64,000 nt of DNA from an uncultured Sphingomonas sp. Its GTDB lineage: Bacteria > Pseudomonadota > Alphaproteobacteria > Sphingomonadales > Sphingomonadaceae. A program made the translations under genes and the position numbers. How positions within the stretch are numbered: position 1 is the stretch's first letter; every line of letters starts with the position of its first letter. The notes below the pieces were generated by a model that was not told where the DNA came from, ran no database searches, and worked only from the letters and a program-made list of their open reading frames with translations. Of this stretch, positions 1 to 8,798 are shown one piece after another. Location of the stretch: assembly GCF_946478955.1 (NCBI RefSeq), contig NZ_CAMLDL010000007.1, forward strand, positions 1 to 64,000, given 5' to 3'.

Positions 1-74
1 GGTGCCGGCTGAGGGATTTGAACCCCCGACCTTCGGTTTACAAAACCGCTGCACTACCACTGTGCTAAGCCGGC
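1..74 (-). tRNA. tRNA-Thr (anticodon TGU), 3' end cut by window edge
   Basis: The reverse strand folds as a cloverleaf. The acceptor arms GCCGGCT and AGCCGGC pair, the T arm contains GGTTCAAATCC, and the 7-base anticodon loop is TTTGTAA, giving anticodon TGT (threonine, ACA codons). The discriminator A is followed by CC at the window edge, so the last A of an encoded CCA would lie just outside. The base pair at 27-43 appears mismatched (G-A). Confidence 0.93.
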
Positions 75-96
75 CCGCCTGATACGCCCCTTAGCG

Positions 97-951
97 TTAG
101 CTGACGCCGAAGGTCCAGCCCTCGCTTTGCGCAATTTGGGGTGTCAGGCCTGGAGGACGGAAGGCGTCGACGTCTGTCAGATGGGCCCACATGCCCGCCG
201 CAGTGACGAGTGCGTCGGTTTGATGGTCGCTTACAGCATGCCGTCCTCGCCATGCCGGAGCGCCAAGGGCCGCCAATGCGCGATTGAGTTCAGCCCTGTC
301 TCGAATTTTCGCGCCGGATAATCCGGCTCTGCGGATGTAGATTCGGGTATATATTTCGACGATCGCGCTTTGCCCGTCACGCACGCTGTCCATGGGCCAG
401 ATCGGAATTCGCCCCGCAAGCTGGTGAAGCAGCCGCATGCCCGCAAAGCTTGCCTTGGCCACCTGCGCCGCGCCGATGGCGTCATAAACGGTCGCCGTCT
501 TGCGCCCGCCCAGATCGTTGACCCGCCGCTCGCATTGGCGAAAATGCATGAAGTCGGCTTTCACACCGTCGGCGATGCCGAAATAGAAGTGGCGCCGATG
601 GACCCGCTCTAGAAAACTGGCCGCCCCAAGGTCTAGGTCGGGGGCGAGATGGTCGACATAAGCCCAGAATTCGCGGGCGATGGCCGGAACGCCTTTTTCA
701 CCGGGAAGATACGCGCCGCGTTCGATGATCGGCGGGGCAAAGCTGAAATCGAAGCCGAATAGGGTAGGTTCCGCCGCCGCCTGTTGGAGCAGCCAATCCC
801 GAACGTCGGTTCTTGACCAGGTGTGGTCCGGACAAATGAGGCGCGGGGGTGTGCCCTCCCGCGCCTCTGCGATTGCAATTCCTTTGTGGCGGCTTCCCTT
901 CGCGCCGGACCAATCGATCGCGACGGTGCGTGAGAAACCGTGACGGGTCAC
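97..951 (-). CDS. Conserved hypothetical protein, possible RNase H-fold (DUF429-like)
   Basis: This 284-residue soluble protein has no signal peptide or membrane segment. The N-terminus carries a VAIDWSGAKGS stretch, followed near residue 65 by FGFDFSFAPP and near the C-terminus by SDHQTDALVTAAG. This pattern of a first-strand Asp, a central GFDFSF and a late D-alternating-A helix is typical of RNase H-like folds such as DUF429, but no catalytic function can be assigned. Its ATG overlaps the stop of the upstream channel gene by four bases (ATGA), so the two are probably translationally coupled. The family assignment is an inference. Confidence 0.7.
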   Translation of the reverse strand: MTRHGFSRTVAIDWSGAKGSRHKGIAIAEAREGTPPRLICPDHTWSRTDVRDWLLQQAAAEPTLFGFDFSFAPPIIERGAYLPGEKGVPAIAREFWAYVDHLAPDLDLGAASFLERVHRRHFYFGIADGVKADFMHFRQCERRVNDLGGRKTATVYDAIGAAQVAKASFAGMRLLHQLAGRIPIWPMDSVRDGQSAIVEIYTRIYIRRAGLSGAKIRDRAELNRALAALGAPAWRGRHAVSDHQTDALVTAAGMWAHLTDVDAFRPPGLTPQIAQSEGWTFGVS

Positions 952-2252
952 ACCAGCGGCGGTTGGTTATCGTCTGGCGGCGTGACCTTCTTCAGGCGAG
1001 GCGGCTGACGCGGTGCGGGCGGAGGGTTGTTGGTATGGTGCCATTCCTCCAACACCCGCGCCGCATAATCGCGCCCGCCAAGGCCAAAGGCGATGGCGGT
1101 CGCAACCGCAGCCGATCCGAGAATAAGGCCGAACGCCATCATCACGATCTGGTCGGCCAGTCCCATGAATGTCAGGCCGATCGCGGTGAACAGGGCGATG
1201 ATGGAATATTTGACGACCGTCTGAGCGTAACCACCCTCGCCAGTCGAACTGCCGACCAGATTGGCGAGAATGCGGGCCAGGACAAAGCCGACGACGATGA
1301 TGATCGTGCCGAAGATGACCTTGCCGCCCAGCTCCGTCACCTGAATCATCAGTGCGGCGGTGGCATCGCCGCCAAGGCGGTGCAGGGCCTCAATGCCCGC
1401 GAACAATAGGATTGCGGTCATGGCAATAGAGCCAACCACCCGAGACGGCGAGATATGGCGCGGCATGGCGCCCAGCGAATGAATATAATTGTCAAATCCA
1501 AGGCTGGGGAGGATCGCCTCAATCAGGCTCTTGGCCCATTTGGCAATCACGAACGCAATTGCCAGCCACATCAGCGCCCCGAGGATATTGGGGATCGCCA
1601 GACCGATTGTCTGCAGCATCGCCACCGCCGGGTCGGCGATCGCGCTAATGCCCAACGCCTGCAGCGCCGCAATTGAGGCGGAAATGATGATGAGCGCCGA
1701 AATGATAAGGCCAACGGCGTTGGCGATGCTGCTCCGCGCCGGCGATGCGCCCGGTGAAGCAGTGCCTTCACCGTCGACTGCCAATGGCGTTTCGGCAAGC
1801 GACAGACCGGCGCGGCCCGCAAGCCGCTCCAAATTCAATGCGCCAAGGAATGCCTCGACAACATGGCGGACGATCCGTGCCAGGATCAAGCCGGCAAAGA
1901 AGATGAGACCCGCGCCGATCAGGCGGGGAATGAAGGCGAACACCTCATTGGTCAGCAAAGTCACTGGCGTCATGACGCCTGACAGGCCCAGCGGCTGAAG
2001 TGCGGCGATCAGGCCGACGAGCCAAACCAACCAATAGGCGAGACGTCCAAGTTCCGTACCGATGCTGTCGCCGCCGACATTGGGATGGCGTTTGAGGATC
2101 GGCATTTTCTCAATTGCCTTGGCCACGGCCCACTGCACCGCCTTGGCGACGAAATAGGTGACCAGCAAAATGACGAGTGCGAAGAGGACCTTTGGCCCCC
2201 ATTCCACCAGCTGTTGCTGCCAATAGGCGGCGGGTTGAGTGGTCTGGTACAT
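948..2252 (-). CDS. MscS-like mechanosensitive channel family protein (conserved TM-helix repeats)
   Basis: An integral inner-membrane protein of about 434 residues with several hydrophobic segments (for example KVLFALVILLVTYFVAKAV, IGAGLIFFAGLILARIVRHV and GLIISALIIISASIAALQAL). The repeated pattern of a hydrophobic helix followed by R/K-hV resembles the conserved TM-helix repeat family distantly related to MscS. The stretch AFGLGGRDYAARVLEEW near residue 400 matches the conserved end of that family. A proline-rich cytoplasmic tail follows. The start at MYQTTQ is chosen because GAGGGGAG lies just upstream; a longer reading would overlap rarA. It is probably an osmotic or CmpX-like channel, although gating has not been shown for many members. 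Confidence 0.82.
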   Translation of the reverse strand: MYQTTQPAAYWQQQLVEWGPKVLFALVILLVTYFVAKAVQWAVAKAIEKMPILKRHPNVGGDSIGTELGRLAYWLVWLVGLIAALQPLGLSGVMTPVTLLTNEVFAFIPRLIGAGLIFFAGLILARIVRHVVEAFLGALNLERLAGRAGLSLAETPLAVDGEGTASPGASPARSSIANAVGLIISALIIISASIAALQALGISAIADPAVAMLQTIGLAIPNILGALMWLAIAFVIAKWAKSLIEAILPSLGFDNYIHSLGAMPRHISPSRVVGSIAMTAILLFAGIEALHRLGGDATAALMIQVTELGGKVIFGTIIIVVGFVLARILANLVGSSTGEGGYAQTVVKYSIIALFTAIGLTFMGLADQIVMMAFGLILGSAAVATAIAFGLGGRDYAARVLEEWHHTNNPPPAPRQPPRLKKVTPPDDNQPPLV

Positions 2253-2278
2253 GGACGCTCCCCTCGTTGCGCTGAACA

Positions 2279-3601
2279 TTATTGTCGCCGTTCTCGCCGA
2301 AGCGAGTCCCAATAGGCAAGCCGTTCCTTCACTTTCGCCTCAAATCCCCGCTCAACCGGTTGATAAAAGACCTGCGGATCCATCCCGTCGGGCCAATAAT
2401 TGTCACCGGAAAAGGCCCCCTCTGCGTCATGGTCATAGGTGTAGCCCGCGCCATAACCGACGTCTTTCATCAGCTTGGTCGGCGCGTTGAGGATATTTTG
2501 GGGCAGCATCAGCGATCCGGTTTCGCGCGCCGCCCTGGTGGCACCCTTGAACGCGGTATAAGCGGCGTTCGATTTTGGTGCAGTGGCAAGGTAGATGGTC
2601 GCTTGGGCCAGTGCCAGTTCACCCTCTGGCGAGCCGAGGAAATCATAGGTATCCTTGGCCGCGAGGCATTGCACCAGCGCGTTGGGGTCGGCCATGCCAA
2701 TATCTTCAACCGCCATGCGGATGAGCCGGCGCAGCAGGTATAGCGGCTGTTCCCCCGCCACCAACATGCGCGCAAGGTAATAAAGCGCCGCCTGCGGGTC
2801 CGATCCGCGCACGCTTTTGTGTAGCGCGCTAATCAGGTTGTAATGCCCTTCGCGGTCCTTGTCGTACACCGCGACCCGCCGCTGCAGCAACGCGGATAGG
2901 CCCTTTGGATCCAGCGGCGTTTCCAGCGCGAGATCGAGCAACGTTTCGGCCTGATTGAGCAGGAAACGCCCGTCGCCATCGGCGCCGGCCACCAGCGCCT
3001 CCCGCGCGTCTTTGCTGAGGGGGAGCGGGCGACCCTCCGCCGTTTCGGCCCGGTCCAGCAAAATGTTCAATGCCTTCTCGTCAAGCCTATGGAGAATCAG
3101 CACCTGGGCGCGGGACAGCAGGGCCGCGTTCAATTCAAAGCTCGGGTTCTCGGTTGTCGCGCCGACGAGCGTGATGGTGCCGTCTTCCACGAACGGCAGA
3201 AATCCATCTTGTTGCGATCGGTTGAAGCGATGGATTTCATCCACAAACAGAAGGGTGCGCTGGCCCGCGCGCGCCGCCGTTTTCGCCTCCGCAAAGACCC
3301 GTTTCAGATCTGCGACACCGCTGAATACCGCCGACAGCGCGACGAAGCGCAGCCCCACTGCATCCGCCAGCAATCTTGCAATGCTCGTTTTTCCGGTTCC
3401 GGGAGGTCCCCACAGGATCATGGATGACAATTTCCCCGCTGCAACCATCCGGCCGATTGCCCCTTCCGCACCGGTCAAATGCGCCTGGCCGATCACCTCA
3501 TCTAGCGCGTCGGGGCGGAGTCGGTCGGCGAGCGGCGCATCGGGTGATGGCGCAGCAGCAGCAGAGGGCGGGGGCGCGTCGTCAGCAAAGAGATCAGCCA
3601 T
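2279..3601 (-). CDS. rarA: Replication-associated recombination protein A (AAA+ ATPase)
   Basis: A clamp-loader-like AAA+ ATPase of about 440 residues that acts at stalled replication forks. Walker A GPPGTGKT lies near residue 68 and Walker B FVDEIHRF near 124, counted from an ATG three codons upstream. Sensor motif VGATTENPSFELN and the C-terminal tetramerisation region with DIGMADPNAL and PNAAYTAFKGA-type segments are typical of RarA/MgsA/WRNIP1. The MADLFAD start is preferred because this family usually begins so; ATG at 3610 is also possible. It is transcribed divergently from the padR-type gene, sharing a region of about 95 bases that holds a perfect palindrome. Confidence 0.95.
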   Translation of the reverse strand: MADLFADDAPPPSAAAAPSPDAPLADRLRPDALDEVIGQAHLTGAEGAIGRMVAAGKLSSMILWGPPGTGKTSIARLLADAVGLRFVALSAVFSGVADLKRVFAEAKTAARAGQRTLLFVDEIHRFNRSQQDGFLPFVEDGTITLVGATTENPSFELNAALLSRAQVLILHRLDEKALNILLDRAETAEGRPLPLSKDAREALVAGADGDGRFLLNQAETLLDLALETPLDPKGLSALLQRRVAVYDKDREGHYNLISALHKSVRGSDPQAALYYLARMLVAGEQPLYLLRRLIRMAVEDIGMADPNALVQCLAAKDTYDFLGSPEGELALAQATIYLATAPKSNAAYTAFKGATRAARETGSLMLPQNILNAPTKLMKDVGYGAGYTYDHDAEGAFSGDNYWPDGMDPQVFYQPVERGFEAKVKERLAYWDSLRRERRQ

Positions 3602-3659
3602 TTCGGACATGTAAGACGCGCCGCCATAATTTGCATCACCTCTTGATGATGATTGCTAC

Positions 3660-3671
3660 AAGATATATCTT
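3660..3671. promoter_or_regulatory. Candidate PadR operator, palindrome AAGATATATCTT
   Basis: A perfect 12-base palindrome in the divergent region between rarA and the PadR-family gene, 25 bases before the PadR start. It is markedly AT-rich against its surroundings. PadR proteins commonly autoregulate by binding short dyads near their own promoter, so this is the most likely operator; binding is inferred. Confidence 0.5.
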
Positions 3672-3696
3672 AGAGCGATCATGAAAGGAATAATCA

Positions 3697-4362
3697 ATGA
3701 AATCCCATTATAATTGTGGCCACGAAGGTCGAGGTCGCCGCCGTGAATTCGCGGCGTTTGGTGGTAAGCGATTTGCGGCCGGTTTTGGCGCCGATGGCCC
3801 CTTTGGTCCTGACGGCCCGTTTGGACGAAGCGGTCCCTTTGGACCCAATGGCCCTTATGGGCCGGGCGGTCCGTTCGGTGGTGGTGGTCGCGGTCGCCGC
3901 CGCCGGATGTTCGATAGTGGCGAACTTCGACTGGTGCTGTTGAAGCTGCTCGCCGACCAACCGCGTCACGGCTATGAGCTGATTAAGGCGATCGAGGAAA
4001 TGACGGGCGGCGATTATGCACCGTCACCGGGGATCGTCTATCCGACCCTTACCATGCTGGACGACATGGGCCTGATTGCCGAGCGCAAGGGAGAAGACAG
4101 CAAGAAAATCTATGAGGCGACGGATGATGGCGTAGCTCATCTCGCCGAAAATCAGGTTGAGGTGGACGCGCTGATCGGCCGCCTGGAGGAAGCCGGATCG
4201 CGGCAGCGCCGCAATCAGCGGCCGGAAATCGGTCGTGCCATGGGCAATCTTGCCGCCGCCCTTAAGAATCGCGTCGCGCGTGGGGGATGGACCGATGATC
4301 TGTTGAACCAGGTTGTCGATATCATAGACGAGGCCGCAAAGCGGATCGAGCGACTGGATTAA
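3697..4362 (+). CDS. PadR family transcriptional regulator with Gly/Pro/Phe-rich N-terminal extension
   Basis: A 221-residue protein. Residues 71-150 form a PadR winged helix: LRLVLLKLLADQPRHGYEL, then SPGIVYPTLTMLDDMGL and a basic wing with KKIYEATDDG. The C-terminal helix (ALKNRVARGG onward) probably dimerises. The first 70 residues are unusual, with repeats of the type GPFGPDGPFGRSGPFG ending in a basic RGRRRR patch. Such a tail is seen in some alphaproteobacterial PadR proteins, but its role is unknown. The ligand and targets are not evident; autoregulation through the upstream palindrome is likely. The 3' end overlaps the convergent glycosyltransferase gene by four bases. Confidence 0.9.
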   Translation: MKSHYNCGHEGRGRRREFAAFGGKRFAAGFGADGPFGPDGPFGRSGPFGPNGPYGPGGPFGGGGRGRRRRMFDSGELRLVLLKLLADQPRHGYELIKAIEEMTGGDYAPSPGIVYPTLTMLDDMGLIAERKGEDSKKIYEATDDGVAHLAENQVEVDALIGRLEEAGSRQRRNQRPEIGRAMGNLAAALKNRVARGGWTDDLLNQVVDIIDEAAKRIERLD

Positions 4363-5546
4363 CCCGGCAGCCAGTTCGGACCAAAGCTGGCCTGCAGGCG
4401 GCGCCTTCGCTCAATCACCCGCTCATAAAGGTCCAGCATGACCGAATTGATGCTGTCCCAGTCGCGGGTGGCGGCGAAGGCGAGGCCGGCCGCACTGTGG
4501 GCGGCGCGAAGGGCGGGATCGCGGCAATACCGTTCTAGCGCCTCGCCATATTGGTCGATCTCCATAGGGTCGACCAATATCCCGCTCACACCATCTTCGA
4601 CTAAGCTCGTCGCCCCTGTTGCGGCGGCGGCAACCACCGGCAGACCGCTCGCCAATGCCTCTTGCGTCACGTTGCCGAACGCCTCGGTGATGGACGGATT
4701 CAGAAATACATCGGCACTTGCCAGCGCCCTGCCGAGATCGTTGCCGGTGACCTGCCCCAGGAACACGGTGTTGGCCGGAAGATGCTCTGTAAACCAGGGC
4801 CGCGCCGGACCGTCGCCAATGACTAGAACGCGCAGCGATACGCCGCGCCGTTCGGCTGCGGCGATCGCGTCGGCAAAAACATCAAGGCCCTTTTCCATGA
4901 CGATGCGGCCGAGATAGGCGACCACCAGTTCATCATCCGCAATGCCCAGCGAGCGGCGCCACGCCATATCGCGGCGGGCGGGGTTGAATTGCGTCCGGTC
5001 GACACCGCGGCTCCAGATGGTGATGTCACGGTTCATGCGCTGTGCGCGGAGCACGGCAGCAGTGGATTCGGCCGGTGCTACAATAGCGTCTGCGCGCCGA
5101 TAAAAGCGGCGTAAGATGGCCCGAAGCGCCGGTTCCGCCCACCCAACGCCATAATAGCGAAGATAGGTCTCAAAACGCGTGTGGACCGACGCCACCACCG
5201 GAATGCGCTTTGACCGTGCCCAGGTAACGGCGCGGTGGGCAACAACGTCGGGGCTGGACACATGGACGATGTTGGGCGCGAACTCTTCAAGATCGGCCTG
5301 GGCCTGGCCCGCCAATTTGATTGGGATTCGATATTCCTCGCGGCCGGGAATCGCGACGGACGGCGTGTTGACCATTTCGCCCGTAGGCGGAAACGCTGGA
5401 TGATCGACCACGGGCGAATAGACTCGAACTTGCGCACCCTGCTTTAGCAGATACCCGACAAGGCGGTTCAGCGCTTGGTTTGCGCCGTCCCGGACGTAGT
5501 TATAGTTGCCCGAGAACAGGGCGATGCGCAGCTCTTGCGGCTCCAT
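4359..5546 (-). CDS. Glycosyltransferase family 1/GT4 (MgtA-like mannosyltransferase type)
   Basis: A 395-residue GT-B fold enzyme. The N-terminal acceptor domain begins LRIALFSGNYNYVRDGANQALNRL and includes SVHTRFETYLRYYG. The C-terminal donor domain includes YLGRIVMEKGLDVFADAI and the E-x7-E signature in SITEAFGNVTQEALASGLPVVAAAATGA. These features match GDP-mannose-dependent alpha-mannosyltransferases acting on lipid acceptors, but donor and acceptor cannot be fixed from sequence. In a sphingomonad a glycolipid or carotenoid glycoside product is conceivable. It stands alone, divergent from a small hypothetical gene that leads into crtZ. Confidence 0.88.
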   Translation of the reverse strand: MEPQELRIALFSGNYNYVRDGANQALNRLVGYLLKQGAQVRVYSPVVDHPAFPPTGEMVNTPSVAIPGREEYRIPIKLAGQAQADLEEFAPNIVHVSSPDVVAHRAVTWARSKRIPVVASVHTRFETYLRYYGVGWAEPALRAILRRFYRRADAIVAPAESTAAVLRAQRMNRDITIWSRGVDRTQFNPARRDMAWRRSLGIADDELVVAYLGRIVMEKGLDVFADAIAAAERRGVSLRVLVIGDGPARPWFTEHLPANTVFLGQVTGNDLGRALASADVFLNPSITEAFGNVTQEALASGLPVVAAAATGATSLVEDGVSGILVDPMEIDQYGEALERYCRDPALRAAHSAAGLAFAATRDWDSINSVMLDLYERVIERRRRLQASFGPNWLPG

Positions 5547-5626
5547 AAGGTGCCGCTTTAGCGGCAGCGGGTGGTTCGCCGCAACAGCTTGCGTCGGGAA
5601 GCAAACACTCCCACATTAATCGGGAC

Positions 5627-5920
5627 ATGACCGACATTATCGAAGACAATGACGACGACACCTCGCTGACCATGGTTGACGAGGCGCTTGTTGCCGGCAA
5701 CATCGCCAATACAAATGGCCTTTTGGTCATCCTTGCCAAACTGGTCGCCAAGGGCATTTTCGATGCCGACGACCTTCACGCCTTTTCCGACAGCTATTCC
5801 AAGCCGCTCGACCATGAGAATATGCGTGAGAATGAACTTATCGGGCAGATGCAGGACCAAATGGAGGCGACGCTGGCCCAGTTGATGCATTTTCTGGCGG
5901 AGAAGCCGCAGGACAATTGA
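5627..5920 (+). CDS. Small acidic conserved hypothetical protein
   Basis: A 97-residue acidic protein beginning MTDIIEDNDDDTSLTMVDEAL, with predicted helices (LLVILAKLVAKGIF and MQDQMEATLAQLMHFL) and no signal peptide or cysteines. It ends one base before the crtZ start, so it is probably co-transcribed and perhaps translationally coupled with crtZ. I do not recognise a function. Confidence 0.75.
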   Translation: MTDIIEDNDDDTSLTMVDEALVAGNIANTNGLLVILAKLVAKGIFDADDLHAFSDSYSKPLDHENMRENELIGQMQDQMEATLAQLMHFLAEKPQDN

Positions 5921-5921
5921 G

Positions 5922-6443
5922 ATGATGTGGCCGGCCATTACGCTGACATTTTTGGCCACCGTCGCCTTCATGGAAGGATTTGCCTATGTCATGCACCGCT
6001 GGGTGATGCATGGCCGGATTGGCTGGGTTCTTCACAAGAGCCATCACCGGGAACGAACAGGGCTGTTCGAGCGCAATGACCTGTACGGTGTAATTTTTGC
6101 TATCCCGTCCATTCTCCTAATCTATATGGGGGTCCAGCAGGACTGGGGCTGGCCCGCGACGACAATTGGTGTCGGCATTGCCGCCTATGGCGCAATCTAT
6201 TTCGGTTTTCATGATGTGATCGTCCACCGCCGGATCTCGCATCGCATCGTTCCGCGCTCTGACTATTTCCGGCGCATCGTGCAGGCCCATCGACTTCATC
6301 ACATTGTTGAAAGTCGCGAGGGCGCGGTCAGTTTCGGTTTCCTTTATGCACCGTCGGTTGACGCCTTAAAGGCCGAGTTGGCGCGCAGCGGCTCGGCGCG
6401 GCTTCGGACGCCTAAGGACGGGTCCACAGGCCGTCACGGCTGA
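5922..6443 (+). CDS. crtZ: Beta-carotene hydroxylase CrtZ
   Basis: A 173-residue membrane di-iron hydroxylase that adds 3- and 3'-hydroxyls to beta-carotene, giving zeaxanthin. The histidine boxes of the fatty-acid-hydroxylase superfamily are present: HRWVMH near residue 25, HKSHHRE near 39, then HDVIVHRRISHR and QAHRLHH. Hydrophobic segments lie at the N-terminus (ITLTFLATVAFMEGFAYVM) and around residues 60-110. Length and motif order match bacterial CrtZ. It is on the plus strand and its last 32 bases overlap the 3' end of crtB on the other strand, so the hydroxylase is transcribed separately from the crtY-crtI-crtB operon. Confidence 0.95.
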   Translation: MMWPAITLTFLATVAFMEGFAYVMHRWVMHGRIGWVLHKSHHRERTGLFERNDLYGVIFAIPSILLIYMGVQQDWGWPATTIGVGIAAYGAIYFGFHDVIVHRRISHRIVPRSDYFRRIVQAHRLHHIVESREGAVSFGFLYAPSVDALKAELARSGSARLRTPKDGSTGRHG

Positions 6444-7335
6444 CCTTCGGGGACGGCAAGCACGCGTCCACAAAGGCCATCACCACCATGATCAGCTTTT
6501 CCGCCTTGGAGATGACGATCCGTCGGTCCCAGGCTCGTTCGCCCAATTCCGCCGCGCGTATGGCAACTTCGCCATAGATGCGCGCTGCGCTGAGCACCGC
6601 CCATCGACTTCGAAATGGAAGGCGAGCAGCGCCTACCTTGCTGGATCGGCGATATTGGCCCGCAAGGGCGGATAGCCGCCGTGCAAGTCGCGCGAGCGAT
6701 TGGCGATGATCGGGGTCGACCAGCTCGCCCCCATCAATCCCTTCCTGCACCAGCCACTCTTTCGGCAAATAGGTTCGCCCAACCTTTGCGTCCTCCACGA
6801 TGTCACGGGAAATATTGGCGAGTTGGAACGCGATCCCTAGGTCGCTGGCACGGTCCAGCGTGTCGCGGTCGTTCGGATCGACACCCATGACATGCGCCAT
6901 CATCACGCCAACGACGCCTGCCACCTGATAACAATAGCTTAGCAGATCGTCCTCGGTGATCGGCTGCCAGTGGTGCGCGTCGCGCGTGAACCCGGCCAAA
7001 TGATCGTGCGGGAGTGTCGGCGGTATGGCCGTTTCTTCGGCCACAACGGCCAGCGCATCAAACGGAACCAGTCCGGTCGGCCGTCCAGCGAGAGCGGCCT
7101 CGGTCAATTCATTGATAAACGCCAGCCGCTCTTCGGGATGGTCGGTCACGTGCGCATCATGGCCGAGTGTCTGCCCATCGGTAATGTCGTCACACGCCCT
7201 GCACCAGCAATAAAGCAGCCAACTGCGTTCCCGCGTCTCGATGTCGAAAATTTGGCTGGCGAAGCGAAAGCTTTTCGAGCCTGCGGCAATCGACTTGCCC
7301 GCTGCTTCAACCAGGCGTTCCCGCTCTTCACTCAT
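6412..7335 (-). CDS. crtB: Phytoene synthase CrtB
   Basis: A 307-residue trans-isoprenyl diphosphate synthase-fold enzyme that condenses two geranylgeranyl diphosphates to 15-cis-phytoene. The two Mg-binding regions are visible: DDITDG near residue 50 and ANISRDIVEDAKVGRTYLP near 175, the second being the squalene/phytoene synthase signature. The substrate-facing motif SWLLYCWCRACDD precedes the first. The start overlaps the crtI stop by four bases (ATGA), making it the last gene of the crtY-crtI-crtB operon. Confidence 0.96.
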   Translation of the reverse strand: MSEERERLVEAAGKSIAAGSKSFRFASQIFDIETRERSWLLYCWCRACDDITDGQTLGHDAHVTDHPEERLAFINELTEAALAGRPTGLVPFDALAVVAEETAIPPTLPHDHLAGFTRDAHHWQPITEDDLLSYCYQVAGVVGVMMAHVMGVDPNDRDTLDRASDLGIAFQLANISRDIVEDAKVGRTYLPKEWLVQEGIDGGELVDPDHRQSLARLARRLSALAGQYRRSSKVGAARLPFRSRWAVLSAARIYGEVAIRAAELGERAWDRRIVISKAEKLIMVVMAFVDACLPSPKVSRDGLWTRP

Positions 7336-8798
7336 GACAGCATCAATTCCGCGGTCGCCTCTGCTGATCCAATGACGCCCGGTATACCCGCGCCGGGATG
7401 GGTGCCGGCACCAACGAAATAGAGATTGGGGATGACGTCGTCACGGTTATGCTGGCGAAACCAGGCCGATTGCCACAACACCGGTTCAAGGCTGAACGCG
7501 CTACCCAGATGCGCGAAGAGATCGGTTTGAAAATCAGTCGGCGCATAGTGGAATCTCGTGCGGATCCGTTGCCGAATATCGGGGATCAGGCGCGTCTCCA
7601 GCGTATCGAGAACGACATCGGCATACTGATCGCCTTCAACGGACCAGTCCACCTGCGACCGTTTCAAATGCGGAACCGGCGCTAGGGCGTAAAGGGTGGA
7701 ATGGCCCGGCGGCGCCATCGACGGATCGGTCGCAGTGGGATGATGAACGTAGAGCGATGGATCACCCGCCAGAACGCCGCGGTCGTAAATGTCACCAAGC
7801 AAGCCATCATAACGCGGTCCGAACAGGATGCTGTGGTGGGCAACGTCAGGCAATGGTCCCTCGATCCCAAGATGCAGGACGAATAATGACGGAGAGTAGC
7901 GTTTGCGCTTCAACCGGCGCTGATGCCGCCGCCCATGGCGATGGCCTTCGATCAGACCATAGCTTGCCACCACATCACCATTGGACGCGACCATGTCACA
8001 CTCCGCCCGCCATCCTGACGCGGTTCTAACGGCGGCTGCGCGGCCGTTGCTGACCTCGATCGCGGTAACTGCGTCGCCAAGGCGGATAGTCCCGCCCAAT
8101 CGTTCGAACAGGGACACCATCGCCGCGACCAACCGATTGGTTCCGCCCTTCGCAAACCATACACCGCCATCCCGCTCCAGCCGGTGAATCAGCGCGTAGA
8201 TTGACGAGGTGGTCATCGGATTTCCGCCGACGAGAAGGGTATGAAAGCTCAATGCCTGGCGAAGGTGCTCGTCCCTGACATAGGTCGATACGATCGAATA
8301 GACGGATCGCCACGCCTGATATTTGGCCAGCGACGGCGCGGCCTTCACCATGTCTGCCACACGGAGAAACGCCTTTTTCCCAAGTTTCACATAGCCTTGC
8401 TGATAGACGCCGTCGCTATATTCAAGAAAGCGCCGATAACCGTCCACATCGGCGGGATTCAGCTGTTCAATCTGATCAAACAGCTTCTTGTCGTCATTAG
8501 TGTAGTCAAAATGCACGCCGTCCGGCCAGCTGAGGCGATAGAATGGATCGATGGGAAGTAACTCGACGTCCGCCGCCATCTCCTGATCGCTGAGCTGCCA
8601 CAGGCGCTGGAGACAGTCGGGATCGGTGATAACTGTTGGACCGGCGTCAAAGACATGACCATCCCGCTCCCAGAAATAGGCGCGGCCACCGGGCTTATCG
8701 CGCGCCTCGACAATTATGGTGCTGATGCCTGCCGATTGCAGACGGATCGCAAGCGCAAGACCGCCAAAGCCGGCACCAATGATGATCGCACGCGTCAT
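7332..8798 (-). CDS. crtI: Phytoene desaturase CrtI
   Basis: A flavoprotein of about 488 residues that desaturates phytoene to lycopene. The N-terminus TRAIIIGAGFGGLALAIRLQSAG is a dinucleotide-binding fold for FAD, and the C-terminal GAGTHPGAGIPGVIGSAEA is the carotenoid oxidoreductase signature. The start at 8798 is chosen because it makes an ATGA overlap with the crtY stop and places the FAD motif at the N-terminus; an upstream in-frame ATG at 8879 would add 27 non-conserved residues inside crtY. Confidence 0.96.
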   Translation of the reverse strand: MTRAIIIGAGFGGLALAIRLQSAGISTIIVEARDKPGGRAYFWERDGHVFDAGPTVITDPDCLQRLWQLSDQEMAADVELLPIDPFYRLSWPDGVHFDYTNDDKKLFDQIEQLNPADVDGYRRFLEYSDGVYQQGYVKLGKKAFLRVADMVKAAPSLAKYQAWRSVYSIVSTYVRDEHLRQALSFHTLLVGGNPMTTSSIYALIHRLERDGGVWFAKGGTNRLVAAMVSLFERLGGTIRLGDAVTAIEVSNGRAAAVRTASGWRAECDMVASNGDVVASYGLIEGHRHGRRHQRRLKRKRYSPSLFVLHLGIEGPLPDVAHHSILFGPRYDGLLGDIYDRGVLAGDPSLYVHHPTATDPSMAPPGHSTLYALAPVPHLKRSQVDWSVEGDQYADVVLDTLETRLIPDIRQRIRTRFHYAPTDFQTDLFAHLGSAFSLEPVLWQSAWFRQHNRDDVIPNLYFVGAGTHPGAGIPGVIGSAEATAELMLS

